Shown here piece by piece: positions 1-6,900 of a DNA stretch of 7,975 nt. A program made the translations under genes and the position numbers. How positions within the stretch are numbered: the first letter of the stretch is position 1; each line of letters starts with the position of its first letter. The notes below the pieces were generated by a model, which was not told the DNA's origin, searched no databases, and saw only the letters and a list, made by a program, of their open reading frames with translations. Source of the stretch: Candidatus Kapaibacterium sp. (GTDB lineage: Bacteria > Bacteroidota > Ignavibacteria > Kapaibacteriales > UBA2268); assembly GCA_030835065.1 (NCBI GenBank), contig JAUQWR010000511.1:1-7975 (forward strand), read 5' to 3'.

Positions 1-1207
1 CAAAAATCAATCTAAATTTTTCTTCAGAAAGAATCAAATCTTCTTCGGCTTTTTTGCGAAGTGTAATATCACGCAAAACAGAATGGAGAAGTGTTTGCCC
101 TTTATAAGGAATAGCAGTAAGCATTACATCAGTATAAAAAAGTTCTCCATCAGATTTTTTATGCACCCATTCGAAGTGATTATAACCTTTTTCGAAAGCA
201 ATATCAATCATTTCTTGAGAAACTTGCGAAGAAAGCTTCCCATTTGGTTGGGTTATTGGAGAAATTTCGTGAGGATGCTTTCCAATAATATCATCACTAG
301 ATTTATATTTAAATAACTTAAGAGCAGCTAAATTGCAATCAATCCATCTATCTCTTGAAAGTAAGAGCACAGCATCTTCGGTTCTGTCGAATAAAAGTTT
401 ATATTTTTCTTCACTTTCTTTCAAAGATTTATCTTTTTCGATAGCTTCTGTATTATCGAAAATAATACCTTCGAAAAACTCAATTTGATTGTCACTGCCG
501 TATATTGCTCTTGCATATTCAGTAAAATATTTAATAGTACCGTCTGATTTTGTAAGTTTTGATCTGTAATTAGTCACTTCGCCTGATTGAGAAATATCAT
601 TAATGAACTTGTCTCTTTCATAAACTAATTCTTTTGCAAGCCATCCCAAATTGCCTCTATAAAGATTAGAAGGAATATCAAACATAGACTTGAAAGTAGG
701 ATTTGCAAATAAAATTGTTCCATCTGGCTTAGTTCTGTAAATACCTACAGGCAGATATGCAAACAGATCGTCGTAGTAATGCCTTCCGGCATCAGTTTTT
801 TCATCTAATAAATTTAATTTCTTTTTAGTTTTTGAAGTTTCTTTATTTATTAATTCGAGATTTACTATTCTATAATTATTATTTCCCGGAATAGATTCTG
901 TAGATATATACAAATCAAAATTAAAATTAATAAAATTGAAAAAATATTCCACAGAATTTGATTTCATTTCTATTGAATTTTTAATAACATAAAAATTTTC
1001 ATCAGGACCCGTGCACAAATTAAGAATTTCAAATACATAATTAAATACCAAGTGGAAAGGACCATGATGTTCAAATTGATCTTCGAAAATGGAATTTTTG
1101 TATTTGATATCTCCCTTTAAGTCAATAATTAAATAAGGCTTACTTAGTTTTTCGATGAGAAAACCTAAGGACTGAAGCTCGTCAATATTATGTATAAAGT
1201 GACTCAA
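1..1207 (-). CDS. Multi-PAS sensory protein, partial (3' end beyond the left edge)
   Basis: Reading the minus strand from 1207 gives 402 residues with no stop before the window edge. Residues about 22-120 look like a degenerate N-terminal PAS domain (LIIDLKGDIKYKNSIF). Residues 146-262 form a clear PAS/PAC unit (YLPVGIYRTKPDGTILFANP, ending FFEGIIFDNTEA). Residues 266-392 form another (YKLLFDRTEDAVLLL, ending SVLRDITLRKKAEED). A fourth begins at SEEKFRLIF. PAS domains sense ligands, redox state or light and pass the signal to an output domain such as a histidine kinase or GGDEF domain, which lies outside the window. No membrane helix is visible after the chosen start, so a cytoplasmic sensor is likely. 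The frame is closed by TAA at 1264-1266. The only well-placed start is TTG at 1207, with AAAGGA six bases upstream. It is divergent from the L,D-transpeptidase gene. PAS identity is secure; the output is unknown. Confidence 0.9.
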   Translation of the reverse strand, partial: MSHFIHNIDELQSLGFLIEKLSKPYLIIDLKGDIKYKNSIFEDQFEHHGPFHLVFNYVFEILNLCTGPDENFYVIKNSIEMKSNSVEYFFNFINFNFDLYISTESIPGNNNYRIVNLELINKETSKTKKKLNLLDEKTDAGRHYYDDLFAYLPVGIYRTKPDGTILFANPTFKSMFDIPSNLYRGNLGWLAKELVYERDKFINDISQSGEVTNYRSKLTKSDGTIKYFTEYARAIYGSDNQIEFFEGIIFDNTEAIEKDKSLKESEEKYKLLFDRTEDAVLLLSRDRWIDCNLAALKLFKYKSSDDIIGKHPHEISPITQPNGKLSSQVSQEMIDIAFEKGYNHFEWVHKKSDGELFYTDVMLTAIPYKGQTLLHSVLRDITLRKKAEEDLILSEEKFRLIF

Positions 1208-1213
1208 AGAAAA

Positions 1214-1219
1214 TCCTTT
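1214..1219 (-). promoter_or_regulatory. Ribosome binding site of the PAS gene
   Basis: On the minus strand AAAGGA stands six bases before the TTG at 1207. It decides the start, because no ATG or GTG codon exists in this frame between the upstream stop and the first PAS domain. Confidence 0.55.
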
Positions 1220-1230
1220 AAAAAAAGCAA

Positions 1231-1245
1231 CGATAATAGTTATCG
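1231..1245. repeat. Perfect 6-bp inverted repeat in the PAS leader
   Basis: CGATAA and TTATCG flank a TAG spacer. The element lies 24 bases upstream of the proposed PAS start, inside its likely untranslated leader. It may be a small operator or a leader hairpin. It is too weak and has no T tract, so it is unlikely to be a terminator. Confidence 0.5.
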
Positions 1246-1280
1246 CAGAAATAAGTGAGAATTAATAATTCACACCTGAT

Positions 1281-1309
1281 AATATATAAAAATTACTAAT
1301 CAAAATCAA
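1281..1309 (-). promoter_or_regulatory. Candidate promoter for the PAS gene
   Basis: On the minus strand TTGATT (1309-1304), a 17-base spacer and TATATT (1286-1281) resemble a housekeeping -35/-10 pair. Transcription would begin near 1274 and give a leader of about 67 bases containing the 1231-1245 inverted repeat. The DNA is very AT-rich, and the primary sigma factor of FCB bacteria can prefer other motifs, so this is tentative. Confidence 0.3.
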
Positions 1310-1315
1310 AAAAAA

Positions 1316-1338
1316 CAAAATAAAAGAATTTTATTTTG
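1316..1338. repeat. Perfect 10-bp inverted repeat in the divergent spacer
   Basis: CAAAATAAAA and its exact reverse complement TTTTATTTTG flank a GAA spacer. The element lies between the divergent PAS and L,D-transpeptidase genes, just upstream of the candidate promoters on either side. That is a natural place for an operator acting on both genes. The arms are almost purely A and T, so chance cannot be dismissed. Confidence 0.55.
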
Positions 1339-1353
1339 GTGGTTTATTATGTT

Positions 1354-1382
1354 TTTGATTTGCTGAATTATTCATAATTTTG
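1354..1382 (+). promoter_or_regulatory. Candidate Bacteroidota-type promoter for the L,D-transpeptidase unit
   Basis: TTTG at 1354-1357, 17 bases, then TAATTTTG at 1375-1382 fit the TTTG / TAnnTTTG pattern known for Bacteroides primary promoters. Transcription would begin around 1389, giving an almost leaderless mRNA if translation starts at 1396. Such motifs are common by chance in this AT-rich DNA. Confidence 0.3.
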
Positions 1383-1395
1383 AAAAAAAAGTTAA

Positions 1396-2346
1396 TTGCA
1401 TTATTGGAATTGGTATTTGAGTAAGTTGCATTTAATATTGCCGTTTGTAATATTGGGTTTTGTGATTGGTTTTGGACTAATTGCAGGAGAGGATGCAGTT
1501 ACAGATGCTTCTTTAAAACCAATTATAGAAAATGCCAAACTCAAACCACTAGCACCACTTCAGTATTTACCCATTAAAGATACATTATATGTCGGTGGTG
1601 AGGCATTTGTCCTTGTATCCCTAAAAGAACAAAAAGCCAGATTATTCCGCCGCGATGGGCAATATTTTGAGTTCCCTATTTCTTCAGGCAATAGCAAAAT
1701 ATCAAAAGGTATAGAAACCTCTCAGGGAGTATTTACAGTTCAATCAAAATCTCCTTTAGCAATATCAAAGCAATTTGATGATGCAGAATTATATAATTGG
1801 ATTGGTTTTAATGTAAATATTGGGTTTCATGGTCTAAAAGGTAATGGATATTATGGGCATTTAGGCAAGCGGCCTTCCTCGCATGGTTGCATTAGAATTG
1901 GCAGAGAAGATGGCGAAAAAATGTATAAACTTGTTCAACGTGGCACTCCGGTTATGGTTTATTACGAAAAGCCTGCCAGAACTTTTGCATTTATTGATTT
2001 GAAAAAAACTGTTAGCGATAAAACTGTAATTTATGTTGGTGAAAATGGCAGACGACTTAATTCTTATATGAGAGACCGTCTTGTTAATATTTATGAGTCG
2101 AATCACTATGTAAATAATATTAAAAAAATTGTTTTCGATGGAAAGACAATTTTAAGAGCTAGCAATTTTGGAGTAGGCAATTCTGATTCTATACCATATA
2201 AACAAAATTTGCCAGTACCTTCTTTGCATACATATTACAATACTTTAGATAATTCTTGTTTTAATTTAAAGATTTTAGAGCCTCATCCGTTTCCTAAATT
2301 TAATGATAAAGATACTATTGAAAAAAGTATTAAATTTGCAAAATAG
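1396..2346 (+). CDS. Membrane-anchored L,D-transpeptidase (YkuD domain)
   Basis: The 316-residue product has one hydrophobic segment at residues 12-31 (an N-terminal anchor or uncleaved signal), then a YkuD catalytic domain at about 65-192. The family signature is intact: His145, then Ser162-His163-Gly164 and catalytic Cys165, with Arg167 two residues on. These enzymes act in the periplasm on peptidoglycan tetrapeptides, making 3-3 crosslinks or attaching proteins to the wall; which of these applies cannot be read here. Residues 195-316 are an extra C-terminal region with no motif I recognise. The start is uncertain: a stop sits directly before the TTG at 1396, no good Shine-Dalgarno is visible, and TTG codons at 1417 and 1426 would still keep the anchor. 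The next gene begins 21 bases downstream, suggesting one operon with the T9SS-secreted protein. Confidence 0.88.
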   Translation: MHYWNWYLSKLHLILPFVILGFVIGFGLIAGEDAVTDASLKPIIENAKLKPLAPLQYLPIKDTLYVGGEAFVLVSLKEQKARLFRRDGQYFEFPISSGNSKISKGIETSQGVFTVQSKSPLAISKQFDDAELYNWIGFNVNIGFHGLKGNGYYGHLGKRPSSHGCIRIGREDGEKMYKLVQRGTPVMVYYEKPARTFAFIDLKKTVSDKTVIYVGENGRRLNSYMRDRLVNIYESNHYVNNIKKIVFDGKTILRASNFGVGNSDSIPYKQNLPVPSLHTYYNTLDNSCFNLKILEPHPFPKFNDKDTIEKSIKFAK

Positions 2347-2354
2347 TATTTGAT

Positions 2355-2359
2355 AGGGA
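2355..2359 (+). promoter_or_regulatory. Ribosome binding site choosing the ATG at 2368
   Basis: AGGGA lies eight bases before ATG 2368. It favours that codon over the in-frame TTG at 2350, and starting there gives a cleaner signal peptide. Confidence 0.5.
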
Positions 2360-2367
2360 TTGGGTTT

Positions 2368-4899
2368 ATGTTAAGGTTTGGACTTTGGGCAAGTCTAGTG
2401 CTTGTATGTTCTGCATGTTTTGTATATTCAAAACCAGATGCAGATAAATTATTAAAAGGCTCTACACAAGGGAAATCTTTTTTTATTGCTGTGCCACCCA
2501 ACGAAAGAGGCGATTTGGTTTTGAAAGCACTCGAAATTTATGTTTCTTCAACAAAAAATACTAGTGTAACATTGACAAAACCCGATGGTACTACCATTAC
2601 AAAGCCAGTTGAATCAATGAAAATAACTACTTTTTCATCCAATAACAATGAGCTGTCTTACGATTGGGAAATCAAAGATTCTGAAAAAATAAATTCATTA
2701 AAAGCTATTAAAATTGAATCTCCAGATTCTATCTCAGTATTTTTTATAAATAATAAAGAATTTTCCGCAGATGGATTTATGGCATTGCCAAGAAGTTCCT
2801 GGGGCAATCAATATATGCATTGTGGATATTATGATAATGTGGAAAGCCGTTTTCTTTTTACTTATAATAGAGGTGGCGGATTTTTGTTTATTGCCGATAG
2901 CAATAATACAAAATGTAAAGTAATACTTAGGGGTGTTGGAAAAGGAGCTACTAAGCAAGGTTTGAAAATCGGCGATACAATCAACATAACACTTAATCAG
3001 GGACAAATTTATTCAGTCATTTCAAATGGGAAAAATCACTCAAATTATGATCTGACAGGTTCAGAAGTTATTTCAGATAAACCAATAGGATTCATTTCAT
3101 TCCATGAAAGAACAGCTATACCTTCTAATGAGAATCCAGATGGAAAAGACCACTTGAGCGAGTTTATGCCACCAATTGATACTTGGGGCAAAGAATTTAT
3201 GACTATTGAGCTTAAGAGAAGAAATCGTGGCGATTATTTTAGAGTGCTTGCGGCTTATGATAATACTGAATTTGTTATGCAATCTTACGATAAAGAAACA
3301 GATTCAGTTCTTATGCAAAAGAAAGTGAGCCTAAATAAAGGCGAATTTTGGGAATATAACAACTCACCTATAAAGTATAATAACCCTGAGAATATTAATG
3401 GTATAAGAGGTGTTGCAAAATGGAAATCGAACAAGCCTGTTTTTCTAATGCATTATTCTTATTCTGCCTCTTTTGATGCTTCTATGTATTTAGACCCTTT
3501 TATGACAATGGTGGTGCCAACAAATCAATTTGTTGATACAGCAATTTTCCAAACTCCGATTGGAAAAGCTCAATTTAAATATAATTGGCTTAATTTAATT
3601 GCTGTTGGTGATTCTACTGACAAGAGTTTTTCTCTTGTTAAATCAGTTAAATTAGATGGAAAATCAATTAGCGAAAAAGATAAAAATGCATTTAAGAGGA
3701 TTCCCGGTACAAATTATTATTGGACTACTTTAGAGATGGATCCTGGTGCCCATTCGCTTTCGGCGACTACTCGTTTTGGTGCTTATATTTATGGTTTTGA
3801 CGATCGTAATTCCTATGGCTGGCCCGCTGCGATGTCTGTGTTTCAAGTTGCTATTGATACCTCTGCACCTGTTATAAATTATAAAGAAACTTGCGGAAAA
3901 TATGATTTTACTATTACTGAAAATCTTTTCGGTGATGTTAAAGACTTTCCAAGACAATTGGATACTGGAATTAAATATGTATTTGTTTCTCCTGAAACTC
4001 AAAATATAAATTATACAAATGATACTTTATATGCATTTTCTAGCGAAGATAAAATAGCAAAAATCGATTTTAGTTTGGCTGTGATAGATGTTTCTAAAAA
4101 TGCTTTTCTAAAATTAATTGCTGAAGATTTAGCCGGAAACAAACGAAGTTTAGAATTGGAGTTTCCATTGCATCCTGAGTTTTGGTATCATTCAGAATAT
4201 AATCAATCTAATGATAGACAAGCTAGTACCGGATCGCTTTATTCAATGCCTATTAGAATATTTAATAGAGCAGATTCTGCAATGAAAATCAAAGATATCA
4301 CTTTGTTTATTAATTATCCAGCCGATGAAATGCTTTTTAATAATAAGTGCATTTTTGACTCGAGTAATACAAAATTTAATTCAAATATTACAAGCCAGGA
4401 AATTATTAACGGAGATTCTGTTACTTTAAGAATAAATTGCAGAATTGACGATACATTAAGAGCCGCAACGATTTATCCAGAATTTCAGCTGCTTCTTTCG
4501 CACGATTCTTTGGTACATTTCAGTGGTATGTCTGTAGTGACTTCAAATAGTACAATTTGTAATTTTTATCATATTAATGCATCTTTAAGAAAAGAATTAT
4601 GCGCATCGGCACTTAGAAATATTAAAATTTCAAACTATAAATTCGAAATAAAATCTGTAAATCCAAACCCATCAAATAGTTCAAATATTAAAGTAATTTA
4701 TTCTGTACCTTTCCAATCGGAAACCCATCTTGAGTTGTATGATATATTGGGCAATAGAATTTCTATTGTAAACGATCTGCAACATATTGCCGGAGAGAAA
4801 GAAATTGTTTTAGATAGATTTAATCTTAATTCCGGTGTATATTTTATTGTTTTGCGATCCGGCAATTTGACTACAACAGAAAGAATTATAGTTAACTAA
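2368..4899 (+). CDS. Secreted IgGFc-binding-domain protein with T9SS sorting domain
   Basis: The 843-residue product opens with a signal peptide (residues 1 to about 21; Arg3, then hydrophobic LWASLVLVCSACFVYS). Residues about 35-488 match the bacterial IgGFc-binding N-terminal family, named after mucin-like human FCGBP. Landmarks are GFMALPRSSWG, GFISFHERTA, FMPPIDTWG, YLDPFMTMVVPTNQF and the closing YIYGFDDRNSYGWPAAM. Residues about 495-760 are beta-rich, Ig-like in character and not assigned. Residues 762-843 form a type A T9SS C-terminal sorting domain: NPNPSN, LELYDILGN, LNSGVYFIVL, then a short tail. The protein should pass through Sec, cross the outer membrane by T9SS and be released or anchored at the surface. 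A role in adhesion or matrix is inferred; immunoglobulin binding should not be assumed. It probably shares a transcript with the upstream L,D-transpeptidase. Confidence 0.88.
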   Translation: MLRFGLWASLVLVCSACFVYSKPDADKLLKGSTQGKSFFIAVPPNERGDLVLKALEIYVSSTKNTSVTLTKPDGTTITKPVESMKITTFSSNNNELSYDWEIKDSEKINSLKAIKIESPDSISVFFINNKEFSADGFMALPRSSWGNQYMHCGYYDNVESRFLFTYNRGGGFLFIADSNNTKCKVILRGVGKGATKQGLKIGDTINITLNQGQIYSVISNGKNHSNYDLTGSEVISDKPIGFISFHERTAIPSNENPDGKDHLSEFMPPIDTWGKEFMTIELKRRNRGDYFRVLAAYDNTEFVMQSYDKETDSVLMQKKVSLNKGEFWEYNNSPIKYNNPENINGIRGVAKWKSNKPVFLMHYSYSASFDASMYLDPFMTMVVPTNQFVDTAIFQTPIGKAQFKYNWLNLIAVGDSTDKSFSLVKSVKLDGKSISEKDKNAFKRIPGTNYYWTTLEMDPGAHSLSATTRFGAYIYGFDDRNSYGWPAAMSVFQVAIDTSAPVINYKETCGKYDFTITENLFGDVKDFPRQLDTGIKYVFVSPETQNINYTNDTLYAFSSEDKIAKIDFSLAVIDVSKNAFLKLIAEDLAGNKRSLELEFPLHPEFWYHSEYNQSNDRQASTGSLYSMPIRIFNRADSAMKIKDITLFINYPADEMLFNNKCIFDSSNTKFNSNITSQEIINGDSVTLRINCRIDDTLRAATIYPEFQLLLSHDSLVHFSGMSVVTSNSTICNFYHINASLRKELCASALRNIKISNYKFEIKSVNPNPSNSSNIKVIYSVPFQSETHLELYDILGNRISIVNDLQHIAGEKEIVLDRFNLNSGVYFIVLRSGNLTTTERIIVN

Positions 4900-4914
4900 T
4901 TTGTTAGCTAATTT
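4891..4914 (+). repeat. Short tandem direct repeat over the stop of the secreted-protein gene
   Basis: GTTAACTAATTT is followed directly by GTTAGCTAATTT, two 12-base units differing at one base. The first unit contains the TAA stop at 4897-4899. It may be a replication-slippage duplication; no function is evident. Confidence 0.6.
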
Positions 4915-4918
4915 GAAA

Positions 4919-4935
4919 TTGGCATAATATTTTCT
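4919..4935 (+). promoter_or_regulatory. Weak sigma-54-like element upstream of flhF
   Basis: TTGGCATAATATTTTCT resembles the RpoN consensus YTGGCACG-N4-TTGCW at the -24 GG and surrounding bases. However, the -12 G of the GC pair is T, and two bases after the -24 box differ. Flagellar operons with flhF are often RpoN-driven, which is the main reason for listing it. An overlapping TTGAAA (4913-4918) with CATTAT (4937-4942) is an alternative housekeeping promoter. Confidence 0.2.
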
Positions 4936-4982
4936 TCATTATGAATGCATAAAAAGTCGGTTTTTGTATTTTGGTGAAAGAA

Positions 4983-6125
4983 ATGAGAATTAAAAAATTC
5001 ATTGCAAGAAATTTGAAAGAAGGCAAAGCCTTAATATTAAATGAATTGGGCGAAGAAGCCGTAATTCTTTCTAGTAGAACTGCAAAAAATCCGGAGACCG
5101 GCTCGGAATATATCGAGATTGTCGCTGCTTTGGATGATAGCCCTAACAAGAAAATAAAACCACAAAAAATTGATGAAGAGTCAAGCATTGGCGAATATCA
5201 GCCAGCTCGAACAAGACATGAAGAAAAACATTCGCATCAATTGAGTGATAGAATTTTAGATGAAATATATAGAATACAGAACCAAATATTTCAGATGAAT
5301 GAAAATATGAAGTTTAAGTATTCAGGAGCTTTAAATAGCAGCCTTTCTGATTTATATAAAATGATGCGTAGAAACGAATACAGTGATGAATTTGCTTTGA
5401 GAATAATTGGCGCTCTCGCACAATCAAATTTGCCTCCCAATGCAGAATATGCTTCCGATAAGCTTATTGATGCCATTCTGAATAAAATCAGATTTGAACT
5501 TCCACTGCAATCTTCAGATAAACAGCAGATAATATTTTTTACAGGAACTACCGGAACCGGCAAAACTTCTGCTTTAGTAAAAATTGCTGTAGTCTGCAAA
5601 TTGCTTCTTAAGGCTAATATTATGATTGTATCGGCAGATAATTATAAAGTAGCAGGCGCCGAACAATTGCAAACTATTGCTTCGATAGCGAGTATTCCTT
5701 TCGCTAATGTATTTAGTCCTGATGATCTTGCTTTATTGATTAAAGATGAAAGCAGGAGAGATTTTATATTTGTCGATACTGTGGGCAGAAGCCAAAATGA
5801 CAAATCTCAATTAGAAGAAATAAAATCATTCATTGATATTGCAAATCCCAATAAAGTATATTTGACTATAAATGCGAATTCAGCTCCAAGCAGTATAGTA
5901 GATACTTGCGAAGCGTTTTCGGCTATTGGAGCAAATTCGATAGTTCTTACAAAATTAGATGAACTTGCTATGCCAGGCACTACAATTGAATCACTTAGCA
6001 AATTAAGCTTGCCCATAGCATATTTATCAAATGGACAAAGAATTCCTGAAGATATAGAGCCTGCAGATTTTGCAAAAATGAAAGATTATATCCTCAGACT
6101 CAAGGAAGGGGATAGAAATGCCTAA
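4983..6125 (+). CDS. flhF: FlhF, SRP-type GTPase for flagellar placement
   Basis: FlhF is a membrane-associated GTPase of the SRP family that recruits early flagellar components and sets flagellar position, working with FlhG. The 380-residue product begins with the typical FlhF B-domain (MRIKKFIARNLKEG, then ELGEEAVILSSRT). A variable linker (about 50-85), a helical N domain (86-180) and a GTPase domain (181-380) follow. Visible motifs are the P-loop GTTGTGKT (188-195), DTVGR (265-269), TKLD (323-326) and the closing NGQRIPEDIEPAD (350-362). The G2 region reads SADNYKVAGAEQL (217-229), where the family usually has DTYR. ATG 4983 is preferred over TTG 4971 because the conserved N terminus starts there and GGTGA lies five bases upstream. 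It overlaps flhG by eight bases. The 83 bases before it hold only weak promoter and repeat candidates. Confidence 0.95.
   Translation: MRIKKFIARNLKEGKALILNELGEEAVILSSRTAKNPETGSEYIEIVAALDDSPNKKIKPQKIDEESSIGEYQPARTRHEEKHSHQLSDRILDEIYRIQNQIFQMNENMKFKYSGALNSSLSDLYKMMRRNEYSDEFALRIIGALAQSNLPPNAEYASDKLIDAILNKIRFELPLQSSDKQQIIFFTGTTGTGKTSALVKIAVVCKLLLKANIMIVSADNYKVAGAEQLQTIASIASIPFANVFSPDDLALLIKDESRRDFIFVDTVGRSQNDKSQLEEIKSFIDIANPNKVYLTINANSAPSSIVDTCEAFSAIGANSIVLTKLDELAMPGTTIESLSKLSLPIAYLSNGQRIPEDIEPADFAKMKDYILRLKEGDRNA
6102..6112 (+). promoter_or_regulatory. Strong ribosome binding site of flhG inside flhF
   Basis: AAGGAAGGGGA ends five bases before the flhG ATG at 6118 and lies within the flhF coding sequence. 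It is the strongest Shine-Dalgarno-like site in the window and suggests FlhG is translated efficiently. Confidence 0.75.
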
Positions 6126-6900
6126 TTCTAATACACCATTTGCAATTACAGTTTGCAGCGGCAAAGGTGGAGTCGGCAAAAGCGTTCTATCTGCAAATCT
6201 TGCATCTGCAATTTCAAAAAAAGGGGCTAATGTATTACTTTGGGATGCAAATATTCATTTTCCCAATTTGCATTTGCTTATGGGAATAGAGCCGCCTGTA
6301 AGGCTTAATGATGTAATTAGCGGGAAAGTACCAATAAACAAAGCAATTTATTGTATTGCAAATAATTTTTCTATTATTGCAGAAGCACCTGCCAGTGGTA
6401 TTCAAGAAAATGAGCTTGAATATGATTTGCTAGATATTTATAAAGAATTGATTCTCGATACAAATTTTGACGTTGTAATTATCGATACTCCGGCAGGGGC
6501 AGGCGATATTGTATTGCAAGCTGCAAATATTGCAGACAGAATCGAAATTGTAATTACTGATGAGCCAACTTCATTGCTTGATGCATATGGATTGATCAAA
6601 ATATTCTTAAATCAAATTAATGTCGATAAGATTAATTTATTAGTAAATAATATTATTGATTTTGAAGATGGTAATGATATAGCTACTAAACTAAATATGG
6701 CAACAAATAAGTTTTTAGAACTTGAAATACCTGTATCGGGATTAATACCATACGATAGGATTGTAAGGCAATCTATATTGAAACAAGAATTGTTTTATGA
6801 TATATTACCCGAAAATGAAGTGGCACAAGCAGTCGAAAAATTAGCAGATAATATATTGATAGAGATAGATAAAAGAGAAGAAAATTTAATTAGCAAATGA
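6118..6900 (+). CDS. flhG: FlhG/FleN-type MinD-like ATPase, flagellar number regulator
   Basis: This 260-residue MinD/ParA-family P-loop ATPase is assigned as FlhG by sequence and by its 8-base overlap with flhF. The deviant Walker A is SGKGGVGKS (residues 14-22, signature Lys16). A Walker B-like segment reads VVIIDTPAGAG (119-129), and TDEPTSLLDAYGLIK (147-161) is the stretch typical of FlhG rather than MinD. FlhG limits flagellar number by acting on FlhF and often on flagellar transcription regulators. Two oddities stand out. The switch I motif reads WDANIHFPNL, so the second Asp of the usual DxD, which is catalytic in MinD, is Asn45. The N terminus before Walker A has only 13 residues and lacks the DQAxxLR helix that stimulates FlhF GTPase in studied systems. 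The helical C-terminal end (AVEKLADNILIEIDKREE) could be an amphipathic membrane-targeting tail. Confidence 0.9.
   Translation: MPNSNTPFAITVCSGKGGVGKSVLSANLASAISKKGANVLLWDANIHFPNLHLLMGIEPPVRLNDVISGKVPINKAIYCIANNFSIIAEAPASGIQENELEYDLLDIYKELILDTNFDVVIIDTPAGAGDIVLQAANIADRIEIVITDEPTSLLDAYGLIKIFLNQINVDKINLLVNNIIDFEDGNDIATKLNMATNKFLELEIPVSGLIPYDRIVRQSILKQELFYDILPENEVAQAVEKLADNILIEIDKREENLISK

Noticed and set aside
83..316. Plus-strand open frame of 77 codons
   Set aside because: It is antisense to the well-supported PAS-domain coding sequence on the minus strand and shows no domain of its own.
1301..1338. The 10-bp inverted repeat plus adjacent T tract as a minus-strand terminator
   Set aside because: The orientation would suit a minus-strand transcript coming from the L,D-transpeptidase side, but no minus-strand gene lies there, and the stem is almost all A-T.
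1861..2106. Minus-strand open frames across the plus-strand genes (also at 2283-2501, 2734-3006, 3097-3282, 3730-4002, 4904-5188, 5291-5599, 5807-6016, 6922-7110, 7315-7647)
   Set aside because: Almost all of them lie opposite strongly supported coding regions, and their translations have low-complexity or antisense-like composition without domains.
2368..2430. Lipoprotein signal in the IgGFc-domain protein (cysteines at residues 14 and 17)
   Set aside because: The residues before Cys17 are C-S-A and those before Cys14 are V-L-V, neither a good lipobox; a normal signal peptide with a T9SS tail explains the protein better.
4951..4965. AAAAA-GTCGG-TTTTT as a terminator after the secreted-protein gene
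   Set aside because: The stem is five A-T pairs only, too weak for an intrinsic terminator, and it lies immediately before flhF.
6118..6900. MinD (division-site) instead of FlhG
   Set aside because: The overlap with flhF, the DEPTSLLDAYGLIK stretch and the nearby fliA favour FlhG; no minC or minE is present.
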